Source: Phaeosaccion multiseriatum (Eukaryota; Ochrophyta, other classes). From it: a stretch of DNA of 64,000 nt. The notes beneath the pieces were generated by a model that ran no database searches, had not been told where the DNA came from, and was given only the letters and a program-made list of their open reading frames with translations. Shown piece by piece: positions 12,827 through 30,874 of the stretch. The position numbers were made by a program, and so were the translations under genes. Numbering within the stretch: the first letter of the stretch is position 1; the number at the start of each line of letters is the position of its first letter. The stretch is from NCBI GenBank assembly GCA_965112735.1, contig OZ218958.1, forward strand, positions 1,798,001 through 1,862,000, given 5' to 3'.

Positions 12827-14328
12827 TCAGCCCATCTCCTCCGCCATGCTCTCCCACGTCTCGCTCCCCACACTCCAGGGCCTCTCCAGCGGCAGGATTC
12901 CGCTCTCCTTACCGAAGGTCGGATCAGTCCTTCGCATGAGGTCCAGCGCGGTTTGGGACTGGAAGAAGGCTGCTGCCGCCTCCATAAGTCGCTGCTCGAT
13001 GTCCCGCCCGAGCTGCCACCGCCGTGCCCCAGCCAAGGCCTTGTCCACCGAAGCATCGGCCGAGAGGAGCTGCCGCGCAGTGCCGTCGTGGTCTGTGAAG
13101 ATGGCAGCAAAGAGAGGAGTCATACCGTTTGATGCCGTGGTATCAATGGGGGATCCCGCAGAGATGAGACGAGCGACGATGGCCTCGTGCCCATTCTGCG
13201 CGGCAAGGTAGAGGGGTGAACAGCCATTGTTGTTTGCCCGTTTGCCCACACGTGCGCCCGCAGAGAGAAGCTTCTCCACCACGGCGTCGTGCCCTTCCTG
13301 ACAGGCAATGTGAAGAGGAGTGACACCGTGGACGTCAGCCTTGTCGATGATGGCGTGGGCCCTGATGAGCTGCTGTACCATGTCCGCATGCCCATATCGC
13401 GATGCCATCAGCATCGGAGTTCTCCCGAGATTATCTGCGTGGTTCACATCCGCTTGGGCTGAGATGAGGTGCCTTACAACAGAGCTATGTCCGTTCTGAG
13501 AGGCAATCCAAATCGGAGAAAGCCCCTTCTTGTCGGCCAAGTCGACACTAGCGCGCGCCGAGAGCAGCTGCTGCACTGTCGTGGAGTGCCCCTTTTCTGA
13601 TGCAATAATCAAGGGAGTAAGTCCTCTGCCACCCGCTTGGTCGACAGGGGCTCCAATGTCCAACAGCCGCCTCACCACCTGATCGTGTCCGTTGCCGCTA
13701 GCGGATATCAATGGCGTGCTTCCAACGGGTCCATCTCGGGTGCTGAAGGAGGCCCCTTCCCGCAGCAGAAGATCTATGACATCCAGCCGACGGTATATTG
13801 CAGCCACATGCACAGCGGTAAGTCCTTCTTCGTTGATAGGCTGATCCAAACTCGCTTTGCCATGTTTGGCGATGAGCTTGGTAACCAGCGCTTCCACAGT
13901 GGGGAAGCTCTCCCATCTGTCCAGGGCCTGCCCCAGCTGCCGCGCCTGGTGTTGTTGAGGGAAACAAGAATGGGGGGGAGAGACGCATTTCATAGGCTAT
14001 AAGGGATCAGCAGGAAGCTGCTCACTGCTTCGATACGTGAGCATCCCACCGCAGCCATCGTATCCACAAAACACTCCCTCGCTCTGCTCTCTTCGAAACA
14101 CAAGAGTCCATTTGTTTTCTCAAAAGCGGGGGGAGAGGCGCATACACCGGATTAAAAGGGATCAACGGAGAGCTTTCCACTTCGTCGACAAGTGAGCATC
14201 CCACCGCAGCTATCGTATCCGCAGCAGGACCCCTCGCCTTGCTCTACGCTTTCCAAAGAACACCTTCTCACAGGAGGGCGCTAGGTCGTAGGTCGTACCT
14301 CGGGCGTTAGCGTTGCCTGCTGCGCCAT
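12827..14328 (-). CDS. Ankyrin-repeat protein, copy C (complete)
   Basis: Exon 1 is 14328-14299 (MAQQATLTPE). Intron 14298-13946 (353 nt). Exon 2 is 13945-12827, entered in phase 0 after CACCAG. The product is 382 aa. Residues about 11-50 form a helical lead (ARQLGQALDRWESFPTVEAL). Eight ankyrin repeats follow to about residue 310, each with TPL-AS--GH and VV--LL--GA. The C-terminal tail has AAAAFFQSQTALDLMRR and ends TWESMAEEMG. The start chosen is the short first exon, conserved in all three copies with its splice sites, and not the ATG at 13993, which lies in the intron and whose frame is not conserved. Probably a cytosolic binding scaffold; partner unknown. Confidence 0.88.
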
Positions 14329-14339
14329 GGTGAGTAAGC

Positions 14340-14760
14340 GGCCCCTCCCTTGAGAGGGTAGTGCTGACAAGGGGGCTACAGAAGGCCCTCTCCCTGCTGC
14401 GCCTGCTGTGCAGTAGTCGGTCGCTCTGCCTATCACAGTGCTCCCCCGCTCTCTGATTGTAAGTTTATGGAGGCCTCTGAAGGCATTGGGAAAGTGATCC
14501 GATTTCACAGATACCGATCCCAGGGGGGGGGGGCGTCATGCCCCTCCAAACTTACCACCAACTTTCGAGCGACTAGAAGGGGGAGCTCTACTACTAGGCG
14601 GGGACAGACGACTCGGCCTACCAGCGCACGTCCTCGGATGAAGGGGGAAGACGAGAAGACCCAGGGGGGGGTAGGGGTGAGCAGGTATGGAAGGAAGGAA
14701 ATGGCAAGAAATGAAAGTTAAGGGCTGAAGGCTGAAAGACGGCGGCTTTTGTCAAGGTCG
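14340..14760 (+). pseudogene. Coiled-coil gene, copy C remnant with internal deletion
   Basis: Sequence matching the 5' flank of copy A (about 1200-1340) reaches 14525, then switches at about 14565 to sequence matching 2945-3110 of copy A (RPTSARPRMKGE and the donor-like GAGCAGGTATGG). The intervening exons 1, 2 and most of 3 are missing. The remnant cannot make the protein of copies A or B. It marks the right end of the duplicated block. Confidence 0.7.
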
Positions 14761-15412
14761 AGTGGGGGTGGAGGCCCTTGGCTACACGTATCTGCCTGCA
14801 GGAAATGCCCGCCGCCCGCACTCCGATGAGAGAGAGGCTGGGCTGGGCTGGGCTGGGCTGGGCTGGGCTGGGGGCATATCCTTCGGCCACTGGCAGGCAA
14901 ACAGGCAGGCAGGCGTATGGGTAGGAAGACAGGCAGGGAGGCAGGCGGGTAAGCAGGCAGGCTCGGATGCGAGAAGGGATTGAGCCCACCCGTTACTCTC
15001 AGAACCTTTCGAAGAGTACTCTTTTGTTCTCTCTGCACGGATTCATTCCACGGAAATGGCGGAAGAAAAGCTTCCGTAGTATGCTTTTGCTTAGTATTGC
15101 TTGGTCCATCTCGTCTCTCTCTCTCTCTCTGTCCGTATGTGTGTGTGTGTTGATGTATGTGCATGTGTGTGCGTGCGCTGAGTGCGTCCATGACAGCCAT
15201 GGCAGTCGGCCAGTCAATCAGCCTGTCAACAAGTCAATCAGCCAGTCAAGCAGTCAGCCAGTCAGCCAGACAATCACTCAGTCAATCACTTTGTCAATCA
15301 ATCAGTCAGTCAGTGAGGCAGTCAGTCAGTCAGCCATCCAATCAGTTCATGCATTCAATGAGTCAGTCAGTCAGTCAGTCAGTCAGTCATTCCGTCGACC
15401 ATCTCTCTGCTG
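14761..15412. repeat. Simple-repeat belt: (GGCTG)n, (GGCA)n, (CAGT)n
   Basis: No gene. A GGCTG run sits at about 14836-14872, GGCAGGCA-type repeats at 14895-14965, a CT/GT run at 15112-15175 and an imperfect CAGT/CAAT tetranucleotide array at 15205-15396. The array ends just downstream of the stop of the minus-strand gene at 15413, so it may lie in that gene's 3' UTR. Confidence 0.85.
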
Positions 15413-22173
<6,761 letters not shown>

Positions 22174-22612
22174 TGTTTCTCTCAATTACTGTGCTCGGCT
22201 TTCACTCCGCCCCGCGAATGCTCTCCTCTGATGATGACGCGGCCTTTACCCTCCCTTTTCGCCCATTCTTGTTTGTGACCATGTGATGTTCTCGCTGGTT
22301 CAGTCTCGGAGCTTTCCCGCCGGCAGTAGCAGCACGAGGGTGAGTGCAAGACCAGCTATTTTTGAAGAGGGAGAGGGTGGAGGTTGGGCGATATTGGGCC
22401 GATCGATTTTGGCGTTTCGACGGAAGTCAGCAAATATACGATAGTAAGTCACTGGAAGATGGCCCGGCATCTGTGAGTAGGTCAGTTGGAGCTCCACTGG
22501 AAATTTTCCCTCAGGACTCTCTAAACACATACGGAGGCAGGGTTGGTCCTGCAGCTGAGAGGCTGGAGTACGCAGATGATAACTCGGAGAACAGCACTGC
22601 AGCTCCTGTTCC
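22174..22612. promoter_or_regulatory. Shared 439-bp divergent promoter region
   Basis: Lies between the start codons of the minus DUF4795-like gene and the plus beta-helix gene. It is mixed in sequence and free of simple repeats. No TATA box or Inr can be assigned with confidence. The role is inferred from the head-to-head arrangement. Confidence 0.45.
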
Positions 22613-25600
22613 ATGGGGCATCGTAAGTTAGCAAGGGCCTGGGTGCTGGCGTTTTTAATTGCCACTGGCCTCCTCTGTGGAGCGAGAGCCCAGGAGGAGC
22701 TCTCTTGCGAGTCTGTCGTGGGGAATAATTCTGCTGTGGTCTCCTTCTCACTATCATCGTCACTGAGCTGCACCAATCAGACGACCCTCACCGTGCCAAC
22801 GAACACGGCAGTGAGCCTCTCCGTCACCTCAGACGCGACCCTACAGAGGTTGAGGTTTGAAGTGGAAGGAGACGGCGCATCACTGACCATCCAGAGTGAA
22901 GGAGGGCACTTGCTGAATTTGGCAAACAACGAGGTGGGTCGATGGGTAGCTAAACAACAAGAAGCGGCGCTGTAAATTAAAGTTCATGTTTCTCACTCAG
23001 CTACTTTCTGCTTTCCTTTCTCCGTGTTCCTCGCTTTACGGATACTTCGCCTCGACCTTTTCCCCCAAAAGGCTATGCGTACGAACCACTCACAGCTCTC
23101 GCCTGTCCTCTCGCATTTGTTGACCAAAGCATTTGTTGTTGTTGCTCTGCTGGTGGTTGTCTCGTGCTTTCCAACTTGACAACAGGGAGGGGCGATAGAG
23201 GTGAACAGAGGTGGTTCTCTGACCGTCTCCAGCGATGTGCTGTTCTCTGGAAACATGGACGAATGGTCTGGCGGGGCCGTTTATATCTACAACGGCACCG
23301 CCTCCTTCACGGGTGACAGCACCTCCTTTGAAGGGAACTCAGCGAAGAACGGCGGGGCCATCCGATTGGTGTACAGCACCACAACCTTCTCCGGGAGGAG
23401 TGTCTCCTTTACCGGCAACACTGCAACCAGCCTTAGAGGAAAGGGCGGAGCTCTCCATGTAGAGCGGAGTAACGTTTCTTTCTCCGGTCAGAGCGCCACC
23501 TTCTCAGACAATGCCGCTTTGGTGAGTGAGTGAGTGAGTCGATACCAAGACGTCGAGCTTTCGTGCGCAACGCCTGTCTGCCTGTCTGCCTGCCTGTCTG
23601 TCTGCCTGCCTGCCTGTCTGTCTTCCTGCCTGTCTGCCTTCCTGCCTGTCTGCCTTCCTGCCTATCTGCCTTTCTGTCTGCCTGTCTGCCTGCCTGTCTG
23701 CCTGTCTGTCTGCCTGCCTGTCTGCTTGCTGTGGACCTGCCCAGTAGCCTGCTTCTCGTCCTTCGGCCACTGGTCTAACCTGCCACTCTCGCCCTCGCCT
23801 CTTTTGCTGTATGCATCCCCTCATGTATGCGTACCTCTCCTTTTGTCCAATCGGCGGCTGGGGCTCTGGTCATCGCGGTTTGCGTCTCTGTGTGCCCCAT
23901 AGCTGTATGTAAGTGCCGTAAGGAGGAGTTGTCTCTCTCATCTCGCTACCCTTGCTCCGTCAACGGGGCCAGTCCAAGGGTTCTCTAGAGCCGCGGCTCT
24001 CTCCGTGTAGCGAAGAGAGGGGGGGGGGCATGCTTACCACGCCAAGCTGTGGTTGGGGCGCATTCGCTAACCACAGACCAGAGGCTTGTGTGCTGCACAC
24101 TGCATTTGCGTACTCCCTCACCGAGGTGGTGCCGTGTCGCTTGTGTCTTGTGCTTCCCTTCTTATCCGTGACTCCAGGGCGGGGCTATCGCCATCTTTCC
24201 CGAAAGTAGAGTTACTGTGTCCACCGAAGACGTGTCGTTCTCCGCTAACTCTGCTGAGGTGAGACCATGCCAAAAGGAAGTCGCCTGGGAGACTTTCGTT
24301 CGCATCGCCGTAGACCTCTGCCTGTCTGCCTGTCTGTCTGTCTATCTGTCTGTCCGTCCGTCCGTCTGTCTGTCCGTCTGTCCGTCTGTCTATCCGTCTG
24401 TCTGTCTGTCTATCTGTCCGTCTGTCTATCCGTCTGTCTGTCTGTCTGTCGTGTGACCTGCCCTGTGCCGTGCTGCTCGTCCTTCCCGTCGCCGCACACT
24501 GATCTGTTGTCATTCTGCGCCCCTTTCCTTGCACGGTTTTTGTCGACGATGATTGAACTTCTGGGGCTACCTACGTGCGGTGGGTGTACCCAGCTGGACG
24601 TAAGTGTCGGCTGATCGTCACCCTTGCTCCGTCGACGAAGCCTTGCAATCTTTCAATCTTTAGACGTGCAGCTAAACGAGAGACTCATGCTTACCTTTTT
24701 TTTACCCGACCACTGACCCTCTCCTTCCCCTGGTTGGGCGTATGGTTGAGTTGCTGCTTACCGACGTCACCCCTTTCTCTCTGCCACATGGACAGGGCGG
24801 GGCGGTGTATGTGGAGGACAGCAGCATCTCGTTCTTGGGTCAGAGCGTTTCGTTTGAACGCAACGAAGTTTCGTTGGTCAGTGGATACAAAGCGCTTTAA
24901 CCTCGACCTCTGCATGTCTGCCCATGTGCCTCTGTGCCAGTATGCCTGTCTGCCTGTCTGTCTGTGTGTCTGTCTGCCGGCCTACCTACCTGCCTGCGTG
25001 CCTGACCTTCTGTCGTGTTACCTGCCCTCTGCCCTGCTCGTCCTTTCTGCCGCCCGCCTCTTGTCATACTTCACTACCCTTTGTGTGTGTCATATCAATG
25101 CCCCTGTCACCATTCATTGACGCTTCCATCCACTGCCATCCTTCCTTCCTCTTATCCATCGATTTGTCCACTGCCTTCGGGGCTGCAGGATGAGGTATGT
25201 TTGATTGTTACCTTGCTCAGTCAGTCAACGGGGCCGAGCTTCCCCCCACAACAATGCTTACTCAACTGTACGCCGTGAGAAGACTCCGCAGCGTGTGTGT
25301 ACTGATTGAGCCGCTGCGCATGTATCACCAACTGCTGCTGCTGCTGCTCCGCTTCTGTGTGTTCTTTCTGCCTCACTGACATGATAGGGCGTCGTCATTT
25401 CTATGGTCGGTACCCCAGCTACCACCGCATCAACGTCAACCGTCGTATACTCCGGAAACACAAACGATTTGGAATCGGGCGGGGCGATGTATCTATACCG
25501 CAGAGGCAGTGCCTTCTTTTCGAGTGAGAGAGTTTCCTTCAGAGGAAACACAGCGGAGAGTGGTGGTGCTATACAACTCCAAGATTACAGCAACTTAACC

Positions 25601-28600
25601 TTCTTGGGTCACAACGTTTCGTTTTCTGAAAATGTCGCTGAGGTGAGTGAGTCGATTTTGTGTCGATATCAAGGAAGTGAGTCAATCCTGATATCAAATT
25701 TAGGGCGCGTGAGGAGTGACGGTGCGCAGCGCCTTAGATGAGTATCGGACTGCTTTATTGTCACTTTTTGTAGTGTAGAGCAGTAGGAAATTCTCTCGCT
25801 CTCCCTGTCTGCCCACCTGCCTGTCTACCTGCCTGCCTACCCATATGCCTGCCTAACTGCCTCCTAGCCCATATGCCTGCCTGCCTGTCCCTCTGTCTGC
25901 CTGCCTGTCTGCCTGCCTGCCTGTCTGCCTGCCTGCCTGTTTGTCTGCCTGCCTGCCTGCCTGCCGTGTGACCTGCCCTGCGCCTTGCTCTCTCGCATCC
26001 CTCCCTCCACCTACACTCTGACCTGCTCTCACGCCCTCGCCTCTTTTGCGGTATATCATCGTACTGCTCCTCTTTCCGCTCCATGACTGGGCTGCTCGGG
26101 CTGCATGCGGCTTATCCAGATTGATGTAAGTGCTTGCCTCAGTACTCACCCCCTCGGTCGGGCGCAAGGGGCATGATTGGGCATGATTGGGTGGTTGAGA
26201 GGCTGCTTTCTCCCTCCAACCCACCCCGCCCATCCTGAGAGCTCACTCAGGTCTTACGGCTTTCTTCCTGGACCTCAAGACAATGCTGTGTACCTTCCTT
26301 GCCATCAAATGAATGAATGGCTCCTCGAAATGCTCAACCCTATCTAATCAAGCTGCTGCTGCTGCCAAATGCTCTGCTTGCTGCTGCTGCTGTTGGGCTT
26401 CTCCTGTTACTTTCTGCCACACACCACAAGGGAGGGGCCATCGCCCTCTTGCGCAGCTGCACTGCCACCTTCGCGGGAGGCACTTTGTTCACTGGGAATG
26501 TTGCGGTAGGTGTTCGTTACAGAACGGGTTATGCAACCTTACGCCGAGTAGTGATACACCCTTGTTAGCACTCGAGTGGTGATTTTTGTCTCTCATCTTG
26601 ATCATCACACATTGCTTTTCCTTCCTTTCACACATCTTACTTACGTATGCTTCGTAAGGTAGCACGTCATGGGACGGGCCACCAAGCTGCCTACACACTC
26701 ACTTACACGCACACACGGCTGTCTCGCGATTCTCAACACCAACTTGCTGCTTTGCCTGGTCCCCAGGGGGGCGAGGGAGGAGCCATCTATGCTTACCCTA
26801 TCGTGGACGGTTTCTTGGCCTTCGGCAGCAGCGGCGGCGCAAGGACAACCTTTGTTGGTAACACGGCGGACCTCAACGGTGGCGCCATGGCCGTGGGGGT
26901 TGCTCTCAACAGCACTCTCACCCTCTCCAATTTGGACTTTGTTGCCAACACCGCGGAACAGAATGGTGGCGCCATGGTCCTTCTGGGGGTGGTGTATGAC
27001 GACTCTGTGGAGGAGAGAGCGCCGAATCTGACGATTATTCAGAAGGCCAGGCTTGTCGACTGCACCTTTACCGACAATGTGGCACAGAGGGGGGACGGCG
27101 GTGCTCTGTACCGGGAGGTGGACAATGCCTTCTTCTTGGGAGCAAGAGATACGTTCTTTTCTCTCGACGTCGCAGAGGGCGTGTTTGACACGGTGCTGGA
27201 CACCACAACCTTTTCCAACAATCGCGCGGGAGGGAGAGGAGGTGCTGTCTTCTTGGACGACCCGAGTGTGTTTATCGGAGACGTGCCGCAGAGCGAGGTG
27301 TCTGTGAGAGCCTTTCTTGTGGACAACCAATTTCTTCGCAATTCGGCCCGGGGGGGGCAGGGCGGTGCATTGTATGTGAGGGCGAGGCAGCGCCTCTCCG
27401 GCGTCGTTACGGAATCCCGGGCGGTAACAACGGTCGTTAACACCCTTTTTGAGCGTAACGAGGCGCCACTCAGTGACGGGGGCGCCGTGACGGTGCTGGG
27501 GCTGACGGACTTTCATGTGAGAAACACGTCCTTCGTGGCAAATGCAGCAGGGGATCGAGGAGGAGCCATCAGAGTGGAGATGGGAGACGATGTCCTGACG
27601 TTGACGATTGACGAGTCGGTATTCAGAGATAACGAAGCGGCTCAAGACGGTGGTGCGGTGATGATAGCGGACCCTCAGACCGAGATGAGGGTGGCCAATT
27701 GCACCTTCTCTTCCAACACTGCCGGTGGTGTAGGGGGGGGCGTCTTTCTAACAGAACGTTCCAGGGCAAGCGTCGCGCGGAGCAGCTTTCGAGACAACCG
27801 CGCAGCGAGCGGGGCATGCCTGTATGCTTCTGAAGGCGTTACTGTCACGGTCGGATTCGGCTCGAGCTTCGTTGAGAACGTCGCCTCTTCCCGGGGGGCG
27901 GCTCTGGGGGGAGTCACGACAGTTGCCAATGTCAGCTTGAGTGAGGACTGCACCTTCGAGGGCAACACGGCATCTTGCTGCACCCCTCCTGCCCAGGCGG
28001 ACGGAAAGCCGAGGTGGGTAGTGTCTGGAGGAGAGGGAGGAGGAGGAGGAGGAGGAGGAGGAGGAGGAGGAGGAGGAGGAGGAGGAGGAGGAGGAGGAGG
28101 AGGAGGAGGAGGAGGAGGAGGAGGGGGAGGAGGAGGAGGAGGCAGGGAGGAGCAATTCCGGTGCCCTGATGTGGACTTTGGCAGCGACGTGGTGGACTGC
28201 TGCGGCAACCAAGAGTACTTTGAAGACAGCAGGGCCTACGAATGCACACCATGCGGGGAGGGCTTTGCATGTGCCACTCCCTGTCTCAATGCCTCGTCGT
28301 CATCATGTGTTGACCGCTTGGGCGCCTTGAAGTCGGACCTTGAGCTCACGCCGGGCTTTTGGCGTCCTCGGTCCGAGGAGGATCTTGATGTGCGAGAGTG
28401 TCTCGAGGAGACAGCATGCAAGGGTGGCGCCACCCCAGGCCAGTATTGCGCCCCTGGCTTTCAGGGCCCCTTATGTGCAGTCTGTGCCCCCGGCTACGCG
28501 CAAGGTGTGGCATTCGCGTGTCACCGCTGCAACGAGGGGCTGCGCAAGGGGGCGTTGGCAGCAACTGTGGTCGTCCTCCTCTTGCTCGTTTTGCTCTACG

Positions 28601-30874
28601 CGCTCTTCACTGCCCATCTCTGGGGGTGCCTGTCCAGCAGTAGCGGGTGGGGCAGCAAGCTCCAGGCGCTAATCGATGGTGTCGTACCTCCAGCACTGAG
28701 AAGTAAGCTGGCAAAGGTAAGGTGGCGCCGCCTGAGGACTCCTCTGGTCATGTACCAAATCATCTCGTCTTTTGTGGAGGTCACCGAGTCGAGGCTTCCG
28801 ACGGCCTACACAGGGTTCCTCAACGTCTTTTCGTTCCTGACGTTGGACGTAGGAAGGTTCCTCTCAGCGGGGTGCGTCGGTGACTTTGACTTTTACGACC
28901 GCCTACGTATAATGACTCTGGGACCCGTTTTTGTGATGGGGGTCCTGGCTTTGAATCGGGCGGCCTTGGTCAAGCGCCAAGACATGCGCTTGTTCCTTGG
29001 TGGCGGCAGGGAGAGGGTGGGAGGAAGCAACGAGGCCGTCAGCCAGACAAGGTCCGGTATGCCAGCCGATGAAGACGACAGGGAGGCCGTAGCAGCAGAA
29101 GTTGGTACGGTAAAGCGTCGCCAGCATGGAGCGAGGCCGATGGCGGCGGCACCCATCAGCAGCGTCGGTACTGCGATTCGGGGGTGGAGAAAGGAGGAGA
29201 GAATACCACCAGGGCACAGCGAGAGTACCTTCGCGACCAACAACAACGATCAGGACAGCTTGGCGGAGGGGGGGGGGGGGGGGGTCGACGGCGGGGGGAA
29301 GGGGGAGGAGGAGAAGGAGGAGGAGGAGAAGGAGGAGGAGAACGATGAGGAGGAGGAGGAGGAGGAGGAAGAGGAGGAGCAGCAGGAGGAGGAGGAGGAG
29401 GAGGCGATGATGGTCACAGACCCGGCCAACACGCTGATGTACTTGATGCTTCTCTTCTCCTTCGTCATCTACTCCACCGTCTCCACGACGGTATTCCAAA
29501 CCTTCGCCTGCGACAATGGGGCAGAGGACGGCGAATCATACCTCATAGCCGACTACAGCATCTCGTGTGGCACGCCCAGGCACACCAGGTATCGCATATA
29601 CGCGGCCTTGATGATCCTCGTCTATCCAGTGGGGATTCCTTTGACTTATATATGGCGGCTGAGGGGGTCGCAGGGGGCCATTGCGCGCAAGAGGGGGGAA
29701 GAAGATGAGCAGCAAGCAGCAAATGAGCAAGCCGAGGAGCCTCCCCTCCTTACTAATGACGGAGATGCCAGGGGGGGGGGCGGGACAGTGGTGCCAGCAG
29801 CAGCAGCAGCAGCAGCAGTAGCGGCAGCTGCAAGCACAGAACGGAGTGCGGTGCCCGTGGATGAGTTCGAGGAGAGCCGTGTGTACAAGAGAGTCATGGC
29901 GAACGAGTTCCTATGGACCTCTTACAAGACCAGCCACTACTACTATGAGGTAGTAGAGTGTGCCCGACGCATGCTGCTCACAGGTTGGTGACGACACGGA
30001 AGAGGGTGGTGGAGGGGAGGGAGTTCAGAGCATGATGTCACGCCCTTCTTCTTTGTGTGCCATACACAGGTTTGCTATAGCTTGGGCTCAAGCTTGCTCC
30101 AGCTAGTTCCAGTTGTCTTGTGAAGTTGTGTTTTCCTCCGTTTGTCTCTCGTCTTGCTTGCTCCCACTCACTTGCTCGCTCGCTCGCTGGCTTGCTCACC
30201 CAACTATCAACAGGTGCTCTTGTGTTCATCCTTCCCAACACGGCTGGGCAGGCAGCGGTGGCGTGCACGTTTGCCGTCTTGTCTTTGGCAGTATTCACAG
30301 TCCTCTCTCCCATGTGGAACAACTCGGAGAGCATCATGTACATTATCAGGTGTGTTGTATAGACATGTTAGAGGCATACGGGCAAGGGCAGGGGCAAGGG
30401 GACGGCAGGGAGGGGCACAGGGAGGAGACCGCTCCAGACAAAAGGGAGGTGAAACTGATGACCGATGCTCTTCCTCGTACATTGTACTTTCGTCTCTCTC
30501 GCCCCTCCCTCAGCAACTGCATCATCTTCGGGACCATGTTTTCAGCGTTAATCATCAACGCCGACTTCTCCGACGAGAGAGACACGAGCCAAAGATACAT
30601 TGGGTATCTTCTCATCTTTCTCAACGTGCTTGTGCTCACGGCCACGTTCGGCTTCTTGGGTAGGCAGGTGTATAGCGAGTGGAGACATTGGAAGAAGATT
30701 CCATCCACTCCTCCTTCTACACCTTCTTCGAAGAAGAAGACAGCTTCCGACGATGTGCCCGCAGCGACGAATACGTCTGACTCAGACTTGGGACGGAATC
30801 TTGATGATGAGCACAACACCTGGGAGCGGGTGGTCGCAGCCTCGGTGGAAGCTCGGCGCAGGAGTATCGGCTAG
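22613..30874 (+). CDS. Pmp-like beta-helix protein with Cys-rich and multi-pass membrane C-terminus
   Basis: Exons: 22613-22933, 23186-23521, 23903-23908, 24178-24258, 24594-24599, 24796-24876, 25189-25194, 25388-25642, 26120-26125, 26431-26505, 26767-29983, 30214-30349 and 30514-30874; the sum is 1628 codons plus stop with all phases joining. A signal peptide (residues about 1-26, LAFLIATGLLCGARA) is followed by repeats of the form F-GNTA--GGAI, the GGA[ILV]/FxxN repeat seen in chlamydial Pmp and related stramenopile proteins. A Gly tract (28030-28145) and a Cys-rich region (CTPCGEGFAC, CAPGFQGPLCAVCAPGY) follow. Hydrophobic segments near 28550, 28880, 29440, 29600, 30230, 30520 and 30610 suggest a multi-pass membrane end. 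It may be a cell-surface adhesin or sensor. Glu-rich and poly-G runs (29268-29284) are risky for frame. Confidence 0.85.
23903..23908 (+). other. 6-nt micro-exon 1 (Leu-Tyr)
   Basis: CTGTAT lies between acceptor CCCATAG and donor GTAAGT. It is phase 0 and completes the turn as NAAL-LY-GGAIAI. Without it the repeat loop between the Asn ladder and GGA is two residues shorter. Confidence 0.6.
24594..24599 (+). other. 6-nt micro-exon 2 (Leu-Asp)
   Basis: CTGGAC lies between acceptor ACCCAG and donor GTAAGT. The spliced turn reads NSAE-LD-GGAVYV, very close to NTADLNGGAMAV encoded without a break in the large exon. Confidence 0.7.
25189..25194 (+). other. 6-nt micro-exon 3 (Asp-Glu)
   Basis: GATGAG lies between acceptor GCTGCAG and donor GTATGT. 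It joins NEVSL to GVVISMV. This is the least consensus-like of the four turns, because exon 5 opens with GVV in place of GGA. Confidence 0.5.
25321..25350 (-). repeat. Dispersed GTTGGTGATACA motif, intronic copy
   Basis: TGTATCACCAACTGCTGCTG on plus, followed by more CTG units, inside the intron between micro-exon 3 and exon 5 of the beta-helix gene. Same core as the coding copies at 40446 and 58508. Confidence 0.75.
26120..26125 (+). other. 6-nt micro-exon 4 (Ile-Asp)
   Basis: ATTGAT lies between acceptor TATCCAG and donor GTAAGT. The spliced turn reads NVAE-ID-GGAIAL, matching the uninterrupted repeats NTAEQNGGAM and NTADLNGGAM. Confidence 0.7.

Larger units (their letters stand above)
1..14760. 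repeat. Tandem segmental duplication, 2 full units plus a truncated third
   Basis: The same block, an ankyrin gene on minus head to head with a coiled-coil gene on plus, recurs in order. The 10-codon first exon of the ankyrin gene starts at 1157, 7845 and 14328, giving unit lengths of 6688 and 6483 bp. Similarity is near-identical over kilobases, including introns and 3' regions (for example 5480-6200 against 11930-12680). The third plus-strand copy is collapsed: the sequence matching about 1330 runs straight into sequence matching about 2945. Small indels separate the copies and break several reading frames. Confidence 0.93.
23522..26430 (+). repeat. Tandem exon-intron units with homologous introns
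   Basis: Introns before each micro-exon (23522-23902, 24259-24593, 24877-25188, 25643-26119) all carry CTGT/CTGC arrays, then GACCTGCCCTG or close variants. Introns after the micro-exons (23909-24177, 24600-24795, 25195-25387) share a start like GTAAGTG and CTTGCTCCGTC-ACG; the fourth (26126-26430) shares the start only. Exons 3 and 4 are both exactly 81 nt and lie 618 bp apart. The gene has therefore grown by duplication of whole exon-intron blocks. Confidence 0.75.

Noticed and set aside
13946-13993. Start codon at 13993 for ankyrin copy C (MKCVSPPH...)
   Set aside because: The segment is intronic: its frame and ATG are not conserved in A or B, while the 10-codon exon and the CACCAG acceptor are conserved in all three.
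22174-22185. Upstream start of the DUF4795-like gene (MRETMSSP)
   Set aside because: The first codon there is TTG; the first ATG is at 22173.
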